DNA of 64,000 bases from Anaerolineaceae bacterium (GCA_016841365.1 JAENZI010000014.1:1-64000); one strand, 5' to 3'; shown: positions 51,709 through 59,990, numbered from the stretch's first letter. Notes: generated by a model from the letters alone, not told the origin. Made by a program: numbers and translations.

Positions 51709-52248
51709 TCAGGGGGTAGTTTTATGCCCGTTGTTTTTCGGTGAAAATTCACCGGGAGGGAGGATCGGTTCTCCTGTTGAAGGCCAGACTGGCCTGCCCC
51801 GGCTGGCGAGTTCGATGCCCCAGCGGCCCATTGCCCATAATTGCGATCGTGTGCACCAAAAGCGGATTTCGCTGGCTTCTTCTTCAGTGTTTTCTGACGC
51901 ATCAATCGGCACTTCTTTAGCAATCAAGATCATGCGGTCCTGTTGGGTGTCGTAGGCCAGGCTCAACTCCCCCACACGGAAAAGCGGGTCCAGCGGCGGC
52001 TCGAGCAGCATCTGTTCCTCTTTATAATTTGGCGAAGCGTCTGTCATGCCGGGGATCTTCTCCTGCAATTCAGACATGAGGTTTTCGATGGCGAGCGCTA
52101 AGGTTTGCACCTGGAATTTTTCAACCAGTAAGGTGATGACCTGCTCTGCGTTGCGTCCCTGAAGGTAGAAAACGCGTTCTCCGGGTTTGCCAATGGCATC
52201 AACGGTGATATGGGTAACTGGATTCAAATCGATATTAATCCGGGACAT
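51709..52248 (-). CDS. DUF3090 family protein
   Basis: This 179-aa protein belongs to DUF3090, which is almost always next to SCO1664. The core is clear: FYLQGRNAEQVITLLVEKFQVQTLALAIENLMSEL, EPPLDPLFRVGELSLAYD and CTRSQLWAMGRWGIELASRGRPVWPSTGEPI. In most members known to me the C terminus forms a Cys-rich zinc knuckle after GRP; here it reads VWPSTGEPILPPGEFSPKNN and the cysteines are gone. The start overlaps the small 38-aa ORF by 25 bp. The function is unknown. Confidence 0.85.
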   Translation of the reverse strand: MSRINIDLNPVTHITVDAIGKPGERVFYLQGRNAEQVITLLVEKFQVQTLALAIENLMSELQEKIPGMTDASPNYKEEQMLLEPPLDPLFRVGELSLAYDTQQDRMILIAKEVPIDASENTEEEASEIRFWCTRSQLWAMGRWGIELASRGRPVWPSTGEPILPPGEFSPKNNGHKTTP

Positions 52249-52340
52249 ACTCTTCCATTCAATTCAATACCCTCTTCATTATGAAGGCGTTCCCATTCCT
52301 TTGTTAAGGCTTTCTTTTGCTTTGCGCTTAATGTTCTCAT
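52224..52340 (-). CDS. Small 38-aa ORF upstream of DUF3090
   Basis: This ORF is too short for the track. It has ATAGGAG 6 nt before its ATG and encodes 38 residues, MRTLSAKQKKALTKEWERL followed by a Glu/Asn-rich end. Its 3' end overlaps the DUF3090 start by 25 bp. It may be a genuine small basic protein or a leader that couples DUF3090 translation to the upstream small ORFs. Confidence 0.45.
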   Translation of the reverse strand: MRTLSAKQKKALTKEWERLHNEEGIELNGRVCPGLISI

Positions 52341-52349
52341 ATCAGACTC

Positions 52350-52508
52350 CTATCTAACCTTGACGAACAAAATTGCTTCTTCTTGGGGGTTTCCAAATTC
52401 GTCTTCATACCATCCCGCTTGTAATTCATAATTGAAAACAGGGATGGTAAACCATCCTCCCCAATCTTCCCCAAACTTACATATCAGCCTATGTAAAAGA
52501 TGTTTCAT
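52350..52508 (-). CDS. Small 52-aa ORF, unknown function
   Basis: This untracked ORF starts inside the end of the 101-aa ORF (20-bp overlap) and encodes 52 residues from MKHLLHRLICKFGEDWGGW to EEAILFVKVR. The composition is typical of a folded protein, with many aromatic residues (WGGWFTIPVFNYELQAGWYE) and no low complexity. The start has only a weak GGATGAG. Overlap on both sides with same-strand ORFs suggests a translationally coupled set of three. No family is recognised. Confidence 0.55.
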   Translation of the reverse strand: MKHLLHRLICKFGEDWGGWFTIPVFNYELQAGWYEDEFGNPQEEAILFVKVR

Positions 52509-52794
52509 TTAACTCATCCAATCTTTTGAATAAATCGGGGTGAATTTCTCGTGCCTGTTTTTCGCTGATGCGTTTACAATACTTTTCAATATATTCTCGT
52601 GAGATTGCACTCCATACCACGGGGCAATTACCATATTCATATATTCCCCCGAACCCTTCGAGCAATTCTGAAGACGGGGATGTGCCGAGCAAAACAGCAC
52701 ATACCGTACCCATGTGGTAACCCAACGCCTTACGGGTTGCTTTGTTTTTTAATGTTGTGGTTTCGTATTCTAAATAAAAGCGAAAGTTTTTCAT
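52489..52794 (-). CDS. Hypothetical 101-aa protein
   Basis: This 101-aa protein begins MKNFRFYLEYETTTLKNKAT and ends with a charged helix-like stretch (ISEKQAREIHPDLFKRLDEL). The middle (GYHMGTVCAVLLGTSPSSELLEGFGGIYEYG) resembles no family I know. AAGGAAGG precedes the ATG, and an extended -10 (TG-G-TAAAAT, 52810-52818) is 16 nt upstream, so it heads its own transcription unit. It is more AT-rich than dnaE beside it, which may indicate recent acquisition. Confidence 0.7.
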   Translation of the reverse strand: MKNFRFYLEYETTTLKNKATRKALGYHMGTVCAVLLGTSPSSELLEGFGGIYEYGNCPVVWSAISREYIEKYCKRISEKQAREIHPDLFKRLDELNETSFT

Positions 52795-52809
52795 TTGTGC
52801 CTTCCTTGG

Positions 52810-52818
52810 ATTTTACCA
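52810..52818 (-). promoter_or_regulatory. Extended -10 promoter of the small-ORF cluster
   Basis: The minus strand reads TG-G-TAAAAT. The start of transcription falls about 10 nt before the ATG of the 101-aa ORF, leaving just room for AAGGAAGG. Confidence 0.5.
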
Positions 52819-52913
52819 GAATTGAGCTTCAATGGTTAGCATAGACCATACGATAGATGAATGATTTTTGTTAATTGTTAAATTGTGGATGGTGTGAAAC
52901 GGGTGCAGAAATA

Positions 52914-55900
52914 TTATCCCAGCGGTGCAATTTGGATATTGTTTGGCCCCATTAGTCCTTTGAGCTTGTTAACCAGCGGTTCAGTTAAACCAGTGGTCGC
53001 ATTTGGGAAGTCAATCTCATACCACAAACCATTCTCTCTGACACGGAAGGCGAATTGGTCCTGCCCTGGGCGGGAGACGAGGATGTCGTGGATCCTGCGC
53101 AGTCGCAGCACATCCTGGCGCTTATCTCCGCAAGAATCGATGGTGATGTAAACACAGCGCGGATTTTGATCTTGATGGGGTAGCGGATCGGGCTTCGGTA
53201 AAGTCGCCGTCAGGACATGAAACCCCTGATGAGGCGCTTCCATCACCTGGGTCTCAACAGAGGATGCCGAGGACTGATACTGGGCTGATCGTGCATAGTT
53301 TCCGTTGGGAGAAGAATCAGGCGTTGAACCATTGCCTGAGACTGAGCGTTTGTTTGGTTCAGAAGATGACGATTGTGCGGTTTCAGTTTGATGAGGATCC
53401 GGATCTTCTCTGCGTTCTGTTTCGTCGGGTTGGGATGGCTCATCATCACCATCATCATCATCGGTATCGTCAATCTCGATGGGGTCCACTTCGTCAAAGG
53501 GCAGATTTGGCAAGAAGTCATCCAGAAAATCATCTTCAGGAATCTCTACTGGGCGCTGCTCTGGCAGATTAGCACATTGCGCTTTGAGCTCGTCAAGTGA
53601 AACTGGCGTGATGCTGTCTACCAAGATCTTTGGGTCCCCCTGACCTGCATCCACATGCCCCTCAACCTGCAAAATGCTATCCATTTCCATCAGGTGATAA
53701 CACTTCTCCCATACCTGAGGGAAGATCACCAAATCCATCTTGCCATAAAGGTCTTCGAGGGTGGCAAACGCCATGTTGTTGCCGTTCTTTGTGAGGTGCT
53801 GCCTGAAGCGATCCACCATCCCGGCGACAGTAATTTTTTCACGGTCACCCGCCTCTGCAAGCTGATGCGAGAAATGGGTGCAGCGGTTAACCAGGATCTT
53901 TTGATAAGGAGTGAGGGGATGATCGGAGACATACAGGCCGAGCAGTTCGCGTTCCCAGTTGAGTTCCTCGCGTTTATCGGTGTATGCAGGCGGGTTCAGC
54001 TTGATCTGGTCCTGCACCGCATTGCCGCCGCCAAAAAGCATCAATTGACCGGCTTCTTTTGCCCTGAAATAGCTGCTGCTGACGGCAATGATCCGCTCAA
54101 GATCCTGTAATAGCGCCTGGCGCGCGCCGAAGCGGTCCATACTCCCGACTTTGATCAGGCATTCCAACGGGCGGCGGCCGACCTGGCGCATGTCCACCCG
54201 GTGTGCAAAATCGGTCAGGTCCTTGAATGGGCTGTCTTGCCGGGCTTCGAGGATCAGTGCAACCGGGTTTTCGCCGACGTTCTTAATCGCACCCAGCCCA
54301 AAGCGGATGGCAGGATCTCCCTGTTCCCGATCCTCGATCGTGAAATCATATCCGCTGGAGTTGACGTCCGGCGGCAGCACATCGATCCCCATGGCGCGGC
54401 AGTCTGCCACATAGGTGGCGACCTTGTCCGCATCGTTCTTCCACGCGGAGAGCAGGGCGGTCATATATTCGATAGTGTAGTGGTATTTGAGGTAGCCGGT
54501 TTGGACGGCGATCACGCCGTAATCGGCTGCGTGACTTTTGTTGAAGCCATAGCGGGCGAAGTTTTCCCAGTCCGTGAAGATCTGTTCGGCATCGCGCTGG
54601 TCGATGTTGCCGAATTCCTGGGCACCTTTAATGAACTTCCGCCGGTGGGCGTTTAGCTGTTTGAGTTTCTTTTTAGCAATGGCTTTACGCAAACTGTCGG
54701 CGTCGCTGGCCTCATACCCTGCCAGGCGCATCGCCGCCTGCATAATTTGTTCCTGGTAGATGGGAATACCAAAGGTGTCTTTGAAAATTGGTTCAAGGGA
54801 TGGATGCCGGTAGGTTGGTTTTTCCTTGCCATGCATACGGTGGATATAGTCCGGGATGAATTGCATCGGACCCGGGCGGTAGAGGGCGATCATCGCGATC
54901 ACATGCGCCAGTTCCTGCGGTTTCATCTCAGTGATGTAGCGGGTCATCCCCGTGCCTTCCAGTTGGAACATGCCGATGGTATGTCCCTGGCTGATAAATT
55001 CGAAGACTTCGGGGTCATCGGTGGGAATTGAGCGCAGGTCAAAGGATTTGCCGTGCCGCTCCTGGATCAAGTCGCAGGCTTTTGACATAATGGTCAGCGT
55101 GGTCAATCCCAAAAAGTCCACCTTGAGCAGACCCAGGTGGTCCACCACCGACATTTCATATTGGGTGACGGTTTTAACCGGGTTATCATCCGCCTGGTTT
55201 GTTGGGCGGTGCAGGGGCACGTATTCGATGATCGGCTCATCGGTGATGATCACACCGGCGGCGTGGGTGCCCGCATTTCTGACGGTGCCTTCCATCTGGC
55301 TGGCGGTATCTATCAAATCTTTGTAATACCCTGCAGATTGATAGACCTGCTGCAGATCCGTTGAGCTTTCAAGCACCTCTTTGATTGTGACAGGTTTGCC
55401 TGGGATCGCCGGAATTAGCTTGGCGACTTTATCGACCTCGCTGATGGGGATATCCATCACCCGGCCGACATCCCTGATTGCTGCCCGGGCACCCAAGGTG
55501 CCAAAGGTGATGATCTGTGCGACCTTGTCCTCGCCGTATTTTTCGGCGCAATACTGCATCATCTCCGCCCGGCGGTCATCTTGAAAATCAAGGTCAATAT
55601 CGGGCATATTCACACGGCCTTTTTGCAAGAAGCGTTCAAACATCAGGTCGTGTTCAATGGGGTCGATCAGGTTGATATCCAGCGAATAAGCAACAAGAGA
55701 ACCGGCTGCAGAACCGCGGGCGTTATACCAGATGCCCTTCTCTTTGGCGTGGTTGCACAGGTCCCAAACGATCAAGAAATAGGCATCAAAGCCCATCTCG
55801 TGGATCACGTCCAATTCATAATTGAGCCGTTCTTGGATTTGGGTGTCAGAGGCACGCTCGCCGTAGATGCGCTGCAATCCTTCCTGGCATAACTGGCGCA

Positions 55901-56789
55901 GATAAGTCTGTGCGGTTTCGTTTTGTGGGACGGTGAATAACGGCAGGTGGTAACCGGTGGGGCTCAAATCAACATCGCAACGCTCTGCGATCATCAAAGT
56001 GTTTTCAATCGCACCGGGGATGTCGCCAAACAGGGCTTGCATCTCCTCAGGGGTGCGTAAATAATAGGAGTCATCGTCCATACGCATACGGTCAGGGTCG
56101 GCGATCAGGCTGCCAGTCTGGATCGCAAGCAGGATATCTTGCAGTTTAGCGTCATCACGGTTGATGTAATGGACGTCATTTGCAGCGATAAACTTCACCT
56201 GGTGGCGGTTGCCCAGGTCGACCAGGCGCTGGTTGATCTGCGGCAAACCGGGGATCTGGTGAGATTGAAGTTCAAGGAAAAATCGGTCCTCCCCGAAGAC
56301 ATCCAGATACCATTTGAGGATCCTTTCAGCTCGCTCGATATCGTTGTTTGCGAGTGCACGCGGAATCTCACCCGATAGGCAGGCGCTGGTTGCTATTAAA
56401 CCCTCACTGTGGGCTTTAAGATAGGCTTTGTCAATCCTTGGGCGGTAATAAAATCCTTCAAGTTGGGATGCGGAAGCAATTTTTAACAGGTTTTTATACC
56501 CGGCCATGTTCTCAGCCAGAAGCAGCAGGTGCGATGCACGTTTATCGCGCAGCGAGTCGCGGTCGGTCATTTTGCGGGGGGCAAGGTAGGTTTCAAGCCC
56601 GATGATCGGTTTGATTCCGGCTTCTTTGGCGGCGTTGAAGAATTCAACGGTGCCATACATGGTGCCGTGATCGGTCAGTGCCACCGCCGGCATCCCTAAT
56701 TCTTTAACACGCGCAACCAGCGGCCTGATTTTACTGAAGCCGTCTAAGATCGAATAAGTTGAGTGCACGTGCAAATGAACAAAAGACAT
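52914..56789 (-). CDS. dnaE: DNA polymerase III alpha subunit
   Basis: This 1291-aa replicative polymerase has an N-terminal PHP domain (FVHLHVHSTYSILDG, LTDHGTMYG), the Pol III alpha catalytic core with the active-site MPDIDLDFQDDRR, NARGSAAGSLVAYSL, FGIPIYQEQIMQ and ARYGFNKSHAADYG, then an OB domain (ITVAGMVDRFRQHLTKNG). After it comes an acidic, Ser/Pro-rich linker (about residues 1120-1205) and a C-terminal domain of about 85 residues. I start at MSFVHLHVHST (56789), since that is the conserved beginning. The leader has an extended -10 and a terminator-like hairpin. Confidence 0.97.
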   Translation of the reverse strand: MSFVHLHVHSTYSILDGFSKIRPLVARVKELGMPAVALTDHGTMYGTVEFFNAAKEAGIKPIIGLETYLAPRKMTDRDSLRDKRASHLLLLAENMAGYKNLLKIASASQLEGFYYRPRIDKAYLKAHSEGLIATSACLSGEIPRALANNDIERAERILKWYLDVFGEDRFFLELQSHQIPGLPQINQRLVDLGNRHQVKFIAANDVHYINRDDAKLQDILLAIQTGSLIADPDRMRMDDDSYYLRTPEEMQALFGDIPGAIENTLMIAERCDVDLSPTGYHLPLFTVPQNETAQTYLRQLCQEGLQRIYGERASDTQIQERLNYELDVIHEMGFDAYFLIVWDLCNHAKEKGIWYNARGSAAGSLVAYSLDINLIDPIEHDLMFERFLQKGRVNMPDIDLDFQDDRRAEMMQYCAEKYGEDKVAQIITFGTLGARAAIRDVGRVMDIPISEVDKVAKLIPAIPGKPVTIKEVLESSTDLQQVYQSAGYYKDLIDTASQMEGTVRNAGTHAAGVIITDEPIIEYVPLHRPTNQADDNPVKTVTQYEMSVVDHLGLLKVDFLGLTTLTIMSKACDLIQERHGKSFDLRSIPTDDPEVFEFISQGHTIGMFQLEGTGMTRYITEMKPQELAHVIAMIALYRPGPMQFIPDYIHRMHGKEKPTYRHPSLEPIFKDTFGIPIYQEQIMQAAMRLAGYEASDADSLRKAIAKKKLKQLNAHRRKFIKGAQEFGNIDQRDAEQIFTDWENFARYGFNKSHAADYGVIAVQTGYLKYHYTIEYMTALLSAWKNDADKVATYVADCRAMGIDVLPPDVNSSGYDFTIEDREQGDPAIRFGLGAIKNVGENPVALILEARQDSPFKDLTDFAHRVDMRQVGRRPLECLIKVGSMDRFGARQALLQDLERIIAVSSSYFRAKEAGQLMLFGGGNAVQDQIKLNPPAYTDKREELNWERELLGLYVSDHPLTPYQKILVNRCTHFSHQLAEAGDREKITVAGMVDRFRQHLTKNGNNMAFATLEDLYGKMDLVIFPQVWEKCYHLMEMDSILQVEGHVDAGQGDPKILVDSITPVSLDELKAQCANLPEQRPVEIPEDDFLDDFLPNLPFDEVDPIEIDDTDDDDGDDEPSQPDETERREDPDPHQTETAQSSSSEPNKRSVSGNGSTPDSSPNGNYARSAQYQSSASSVETQVMEAPHQGFHVLTATLPKPDPLPHQDQNPRCVYITIDSCGDKRQDVLRLRRIHDILVSRPGQDQFAFRVRENGLWYEIDFPNATTGLTEPLVNKLKGLMGPNNIQIAPLG

Positions 56790-56827
56790 ATCAAAAAAGC
56801 CACAAATAAGTTGTATGGATAAAAAGT

Positions 56828-56854
56828 GCGTCCTGCCCACCTGATCAAGGACGC
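56828..56854 (-). promoter_or_regulatory. Terminator-like hairpin in the dnaE leader
   Basis: On the minus strand GCGTCCT, a 13-nt loop, AGGACGC, then ACTTTTTAT. It lies between the promoter and the ATG. Stem and loop lengths equal those of the dnaA leader hairpin. Confidence 0.6.
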
Positions 56855-56867
56855 CTCTCTTTATTGA

Positions 56868-56876
56868 ATTATAGCA
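56868..56876 (-). promoter_or_regulatory. Extended -10 promoter of dnaE
   Basis: The minus strand reads TG-C-TATAAT. Transcription start near 56861 gives a leader of about 72 nt that contains the hairpin. Confidence 0.6.
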
Positions 56877-56972
56877 TGTGGGCGCGCCAACAAAACCCTT
56901 CTTTCTTAAAGATTGGTTTATTTTAAGATAGGTTTTTTGATGGTATGAATTGGCGAGACGTTAAAACAAAAA

Positions 56973-56996
56973 AGCGAAGGGCATTCGCCCTTCGCT
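56973..56996 (-). terminator. Intrinsic terminator of RNase J
   Basis: Perfect 10-bp stem AGCGAAGGGC/GCCCTTCGCT with a 4-nt loop, then TTTTTTGTTTT on the minus strand, 17 bp after the stop. Confidence 0.95.
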
Positions 56997-57013
56997 ATCT
57001 GTGTTTTTTAGTC

Positions 57014-58660
57014 TTAGACCTGATTGATCGTTACAAAGATGAACGGATTGCGTTTTGTCTCTTGATAGAGATAGGACTTCACAGACCGCAGGACTTCGTT
57101 GTAAAGATTGCCGTTTGATTTGTCAACGGTTTGTTGGATCTGGCTGTTAAGGCCATCCATGATTGGGTCTAACTCAGCGGGGAGCATGAAACCGCGTGTG
57201 AGAATCTCGGGCTTGCTCTTGAGATGGCCGTTATCTTTGCTGACAACAACGTTGACAACCATGATGCCGTCCTGGCCAAGCGATTCCCGTTCCTGGACAA
57301 TGCTTCTGTCCACGCTTCCCACGCCGCTGCCATCCACAAAGATGTAGCCGCCCGGGATGCGTTCGCGCAGCTGCAGTTCGCCATCCACAAATTCAATGAC
57401 CTGACCGTTTTCAACAACGGCGATCTTGTCTTTGGGCATGCCGACTTCTTCTGCCAGCCTTGCGTGCTGTTTTAGCATACGTAACTCACCATGCATGGGG
57501 ATGAGGTGCTGCGGCCGCACCAGGTGCAGGAGCAATTTCATCTCTTCCTGGCTGGCATGGCCTGATACGTGGACGGGTGCGATGGATTCGTAAACCACTT
57601 CGGCGCCTCTGCGGAAGAGGTTGTTGATCGTGCGGTAGACGGATTCTTCATTGCCGGGGATGGTGTGGGATGAGAGCACGATCGTGTCACTTTCGCGCAG
57701 ATCGAATTTCCGGTTGGTGCCGCTGGCAAGCCGACCCATAATCGAACGCGGTTCGCCTTGGGAACCAGTCGCCATCAGAACGACCTGGTTGTCGGGCATG
57801 GATAGCGATTTTTCTAAAGAGATCACCAGGCGTTCAGGGAAGTCTACATAGCCCAATTCCCGCGCCATATTCATATTGTCCACCATGCTTCTGCCGGTGA
57901 AGGCGATCTTGCGTCCATGCCGCTCGGCAGCATTAGCCACCTGCTGCATGCGGGAGATCAGCGAAGCGAACGTGGCGACTAAGATACGGCCTTCTGCTTT
58001 CTCAAACACCTCATCTAATGCGTCGTCAATCACACGCTCAGATTGTGTCCAGCCTGGCTCTGTGGCATTGGTCGAATCGGCCAATAATGCCATCACGCCG
58101 CGTTCAGCAAATTCTGCCAGTTTGGCGTAATCTGTTGGCCAGTTGTCGACCGGTGTGTGGTCAAATTTGTAATCGCCTGTGTGCACCACCAACCCGGCGG
58201 GCGAATCAATGCCCAAGCCGACGGCATCCGGGATCGAGTGGCAAACGTGGAAAAAGTCCACAGTGAACGATCCGATTTGTACACGATCGCCGGCTTTGAT
58301 GGTGTGCAGGTCTGCCTTGTGGGTCAGCCCGTAACGATTCAGCTTGACTTCTACCAGACCACGGGTCAGTTTCGTGGCATAAATCGGCGCGTTGATTTCC
58401 TCCAGAATATGCTGGATGGCGCCGATATGGTCTTCGTGCCCGTGGGTAAAAATGATCCCGCGCACACGGTGTTTTTTATCTTTGAGATAGTCTTCATAAT
58501 CGGGGATGATGTAATCAATCCCAATCATATCGTTTTCGGGGAACATGATGCCCGCATCGACCATGAGAATATCATTCCCATATTCGTAAAGGGTCATGTT
58601 TTTCCCAACCTCGCCGAGGCCCCCGATTGGGACAATTCGTAATATTTTTTTGTCAGTCAT
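57014..58660 (-). CDS. rnj: Ribonuclease J
   Basis: This 548-aa metallo-beta-lactamase/beta-CASP RNase has the metal motif FTHGHEDHIGAI, the later HTGDYKFDH, VSGHASQEEMKLLLHLVRPQHLIPMHGE and GTNRKFDLRESDTIVLSSHTIPGNE in the beta-CASP region, and the C-terminal domain with VVNVVVSKDNG. It has 5'-3' exonuclease and endonuclease activity in mRNA decay and rRNA maturation. Its promoter is a TG-A-TACAAT box inside a palindrome, with a leader of about 107 nt that has a 7-bp hairpin (AAATGGG/CCCATTT). GGAAGG lies upstream of the ATG but at a rather long distance. Confidence 0.96.
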   Translation of the reverse strand: MTDKKILRIVPIGGLGEVGKNMTLYEYGNDILMVDAGIMFPENDMIGIDYIIPDYEDYLKDKKHRVRGIIFTHGHEDHIGAIQHILEEINAPIYATKLTRGLVEVKLNRYGLTHKADLHTIKAGDRVQIGSFTVDFFHVCHSIPDAVGLGIDSPAGLVVHTGDYKFDHTPVDNWPTDYAKLAEFAERGVMALLADSTNATEPGWTQSERVIDDALDEVFEKAEGRILVATFASLISRMQQVANAAERHGRKIAFTGRSMVDNMNMARELGYVDFPERLVISLEKSLSMPDNQVVLMATGSQGEPRSIMGRLASGTNRKFDLRESDTIVLSSHTIPGNEESVYRTINNLFRRGAEVVYESIAPVHVSGHASQEEMKLLLHLVRPQHLIPMHGELRMLKQHARLAEEVGMPKDKIAVVENGQVIEFVDGELQLRERIPGGYIFVDGSGVGSVDRSIVQERESLGQDGIMVVNVVVSKDNGHLKSKPEILTRGFMLPAELDPIMDGLNSQIQQTVDKSNGNLYNEVLRSVKSYLYQETKRNPFIFVTINQV

Positions 58661-58769
58661 TTGTTTCTTTGTTTCCTTCCGTACGCGTACGTACTGTCTA
58701 TAATTTCTTGTTCAATTTTCATAAAAATTTTTAAAATGGGTTGTTCCCATTTGAGGTCAATGTCGTTTG

Positions 58770-58784
58770 AGTGATTGTATCACT
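58770..58784 (-). promoter_or_regulatory. RNase J promoter with palindrome over the -10
   Basis: On the minus strand TG-A-TACAAT lies within AGTGAT-n3-ATCACT, a perfect 6-bp inverted repeat. It lies 10 bp downstream of the terminator of the neighbouring small RNA, so RNase J has its own promoter. Confidence 0.55.
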
Positions 58785-58793
58785 TGTTTAATT

Positions 58794-58908
58794 AAAAACG
58801 CCCTCCGGCATCAGGCCGGTCAGGGCGAAGTGCTGCTTATATAAGTCAGTCAAATAATGCCAAATCTTACCAATGGCCGTTTCCGGCCTCAAACCTGTGT
58901 CTTACCAG
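58794..58908 (-). ncRNA. Candidate small structured RNA upstream of RNase J
   Basis: A promoter (TTGACT-17-TACAAT) and a terminator bound a unit of about 115 nt with no ORF. The RNA starts ACUGGUAAGACACAGG, then forms the hairpin GGCCG-GAAA-CGGCC with a GNRA tetraloop (58875-58888), repeats UGGUAAGA (copies at 58900-58907 and 58865-58872 flank the hairpin), and ends in a compound terminator: CGCCCT enclosing CCGGC/GCCGG, then UUUUU (58794-58827). RNase J transcription has a separate promoter after it. I recognise no Rfam class. A leader or attenuator of RNase J is the alternative. Confidence 0.6.
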
Positions 58909-58914
58909 TAAAGG

Positions 58915-58943
58915 ATTGTAGCATGCGGGTTGAGTTAAGTCAA
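58915..58943 (-). promoter_or_regulatory. Promoter of the candidate small RNA
   Basis: On the minus strand TTGACT (58938-58943), 17 bp, TACAAT (58915-58920). This is one of the closest matches to consensus in the window. Confidence 0.7.
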
Positions 58944-59052
58944 TCAAAGGGAAAAGCGTTAACGATTAATTAATACGGGGGCAATTAACAGCCATCAGGA
59001 GTATATTAGCGTCAAGTTTTTGATAAAAGGGCTTAAATTTCGCAAATTAGTG

Positions 59053-59061
59053 TGCTATAAT
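59053..59061 (+). promoter_or_regulatory. Extended -10 promoter of tRNA-Lys
   Basis: TG-C-TATAAT ends 13 nt before the tRNA. No good -35 is visible. Confidence 0.55.
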
Positions 59062-59074
59062 ATGAGCCTGAAAT

Positions 59075-59147
<73 letters not shown>

Positions 59148-59164
59148 TTTTTTTGTTAGGTATC

Positions 59165-59258
59165 GGTGATTGGTGAATGGTAAATGGGAAACAAAATGAT
59201 CATTTCCTAATCCCTAATAACCAATTCCGATTACCTAATTACTACTCCCCAACCCCCC
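59165..59258 (+). repeat. Heptad-arm inverted repeat element
   Basis: G-rich heptads GGTGATT, GGTGAAT, GGTAAAT, GGGAAAC lead into the perfect palindrome AAATGATCATTT (59194-59205). C-rich heptads CCTAATC, CCTAATA, ACCAATT, CCGATTA, CCTAATT follow on the other side. The arms can form a long imperfect hairpin. The same heptad style and polarity occurs at 1029-1593. It separates tRNA-Lys from the convergent lipoprotein gene. Confidence 0.7.
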
Positions 59259-59260
59259 TC

Positions 59261-59806
59261 TTATCTCAATAGATCGGCATCTTCCAGGGCTTGTTTCAGG
59301 CGTTCATCGTAGCGGGGGTCTTCGCCGGTGAAGAAATCCTGCGTGGGATAGCCAAGCGTGATGAAAAGCGGTGCGCCAGCCGGGTCAAAGGGCTGCCAGA
59401 TCACCACGCCGTCAAATGTGAGCGATGAGGCTTGTGACCAAAATGCGCCAGCGTAGATCCTTTCATCATGTGCAGTAATCACAAAGGGTAACCCGCTCAT
59501 CGGCATCCCGCCTGAAAAGGCAGCCATCAATTTTTTATAGGCATCTTCAGACAGATTGATCGTCTGGGTTTCCCAATGATAATCAACGATGTCTTTTGTC
59601 GCGATCAGGGGGTCTTCTGCCAACTTCAGCTCATCCAGTTCATAACGGGCGAGATCAGCGCCTGAAATTTGCGAGTTTGCCACCAGGTAGAGTTCAAACG
59701 CGTCAGATTCTGGCTCAGCCTGCGGTGTCGGTGTTTCGGCGTTGACCTGGCAAGCGCTAAGGATGAAGACGATAAATAATAGGGCTAATGAGATTTTTTT
59801 GTTCAT
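59261..59806 (-). CDS. Lipoprotein, unknown function
   Basis: This 181-aa protein begins MNKKISLALLFIVFILSACQ, a signal peptide with lipobox LSAC, and a short Thr-Pro linker. The mature domain (about residues 40-181) has VANSQISGADLARYELDEL, NLSEDAYKKLMAAFSG and FVITAHDERIYAGAFWS, with no recognised family. I use the ATG at 59806 with GGAGG before it; the 41 codons upstream in the ORF track are not supported. An extended -10 (TG-G-TATATT) lies about 80 bp upstream. The gene runs towards the heptad hairpin. Confidence 0.75.
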   Translation of the reverse strand: MNKKISLALLFIVFILSACQVNAETPTPQAEPESDAFELYLVANSQISGADLARYELDELKLAEDPLIATKDIVDYHWETQTINLSEDAYKKLMAAFSGGMPMSGLPFVITAHDERIYAGAFWSQASSLTFDGVVIWQPFDPAGAPLFITLGYPTQDFFTGEDPRYDERLKQALEDADLLR

Positions 59807-59990
59807 CAGTAAACCTCCAATGTGCTGTGATCTATTATGATAAGTTGTTTTATTTATATGAATCAGTCTCCGCGGATTTAATATACCATAATCGCTCGGG
59901 TGGTGTGCTCCAATCCAATAACCAGTCAACAGCCTGAAAATCCAAGGCTATTATAATTATTATAAAATCCATCGACAATGTGAGGCTGCG

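Noticed and set aside
54201-54656. 151-aa plus-strand ORFs in dnaE
   Set aside because: Long antisense frames are common in this codon usage; all lie inside the conserved dnaE core.
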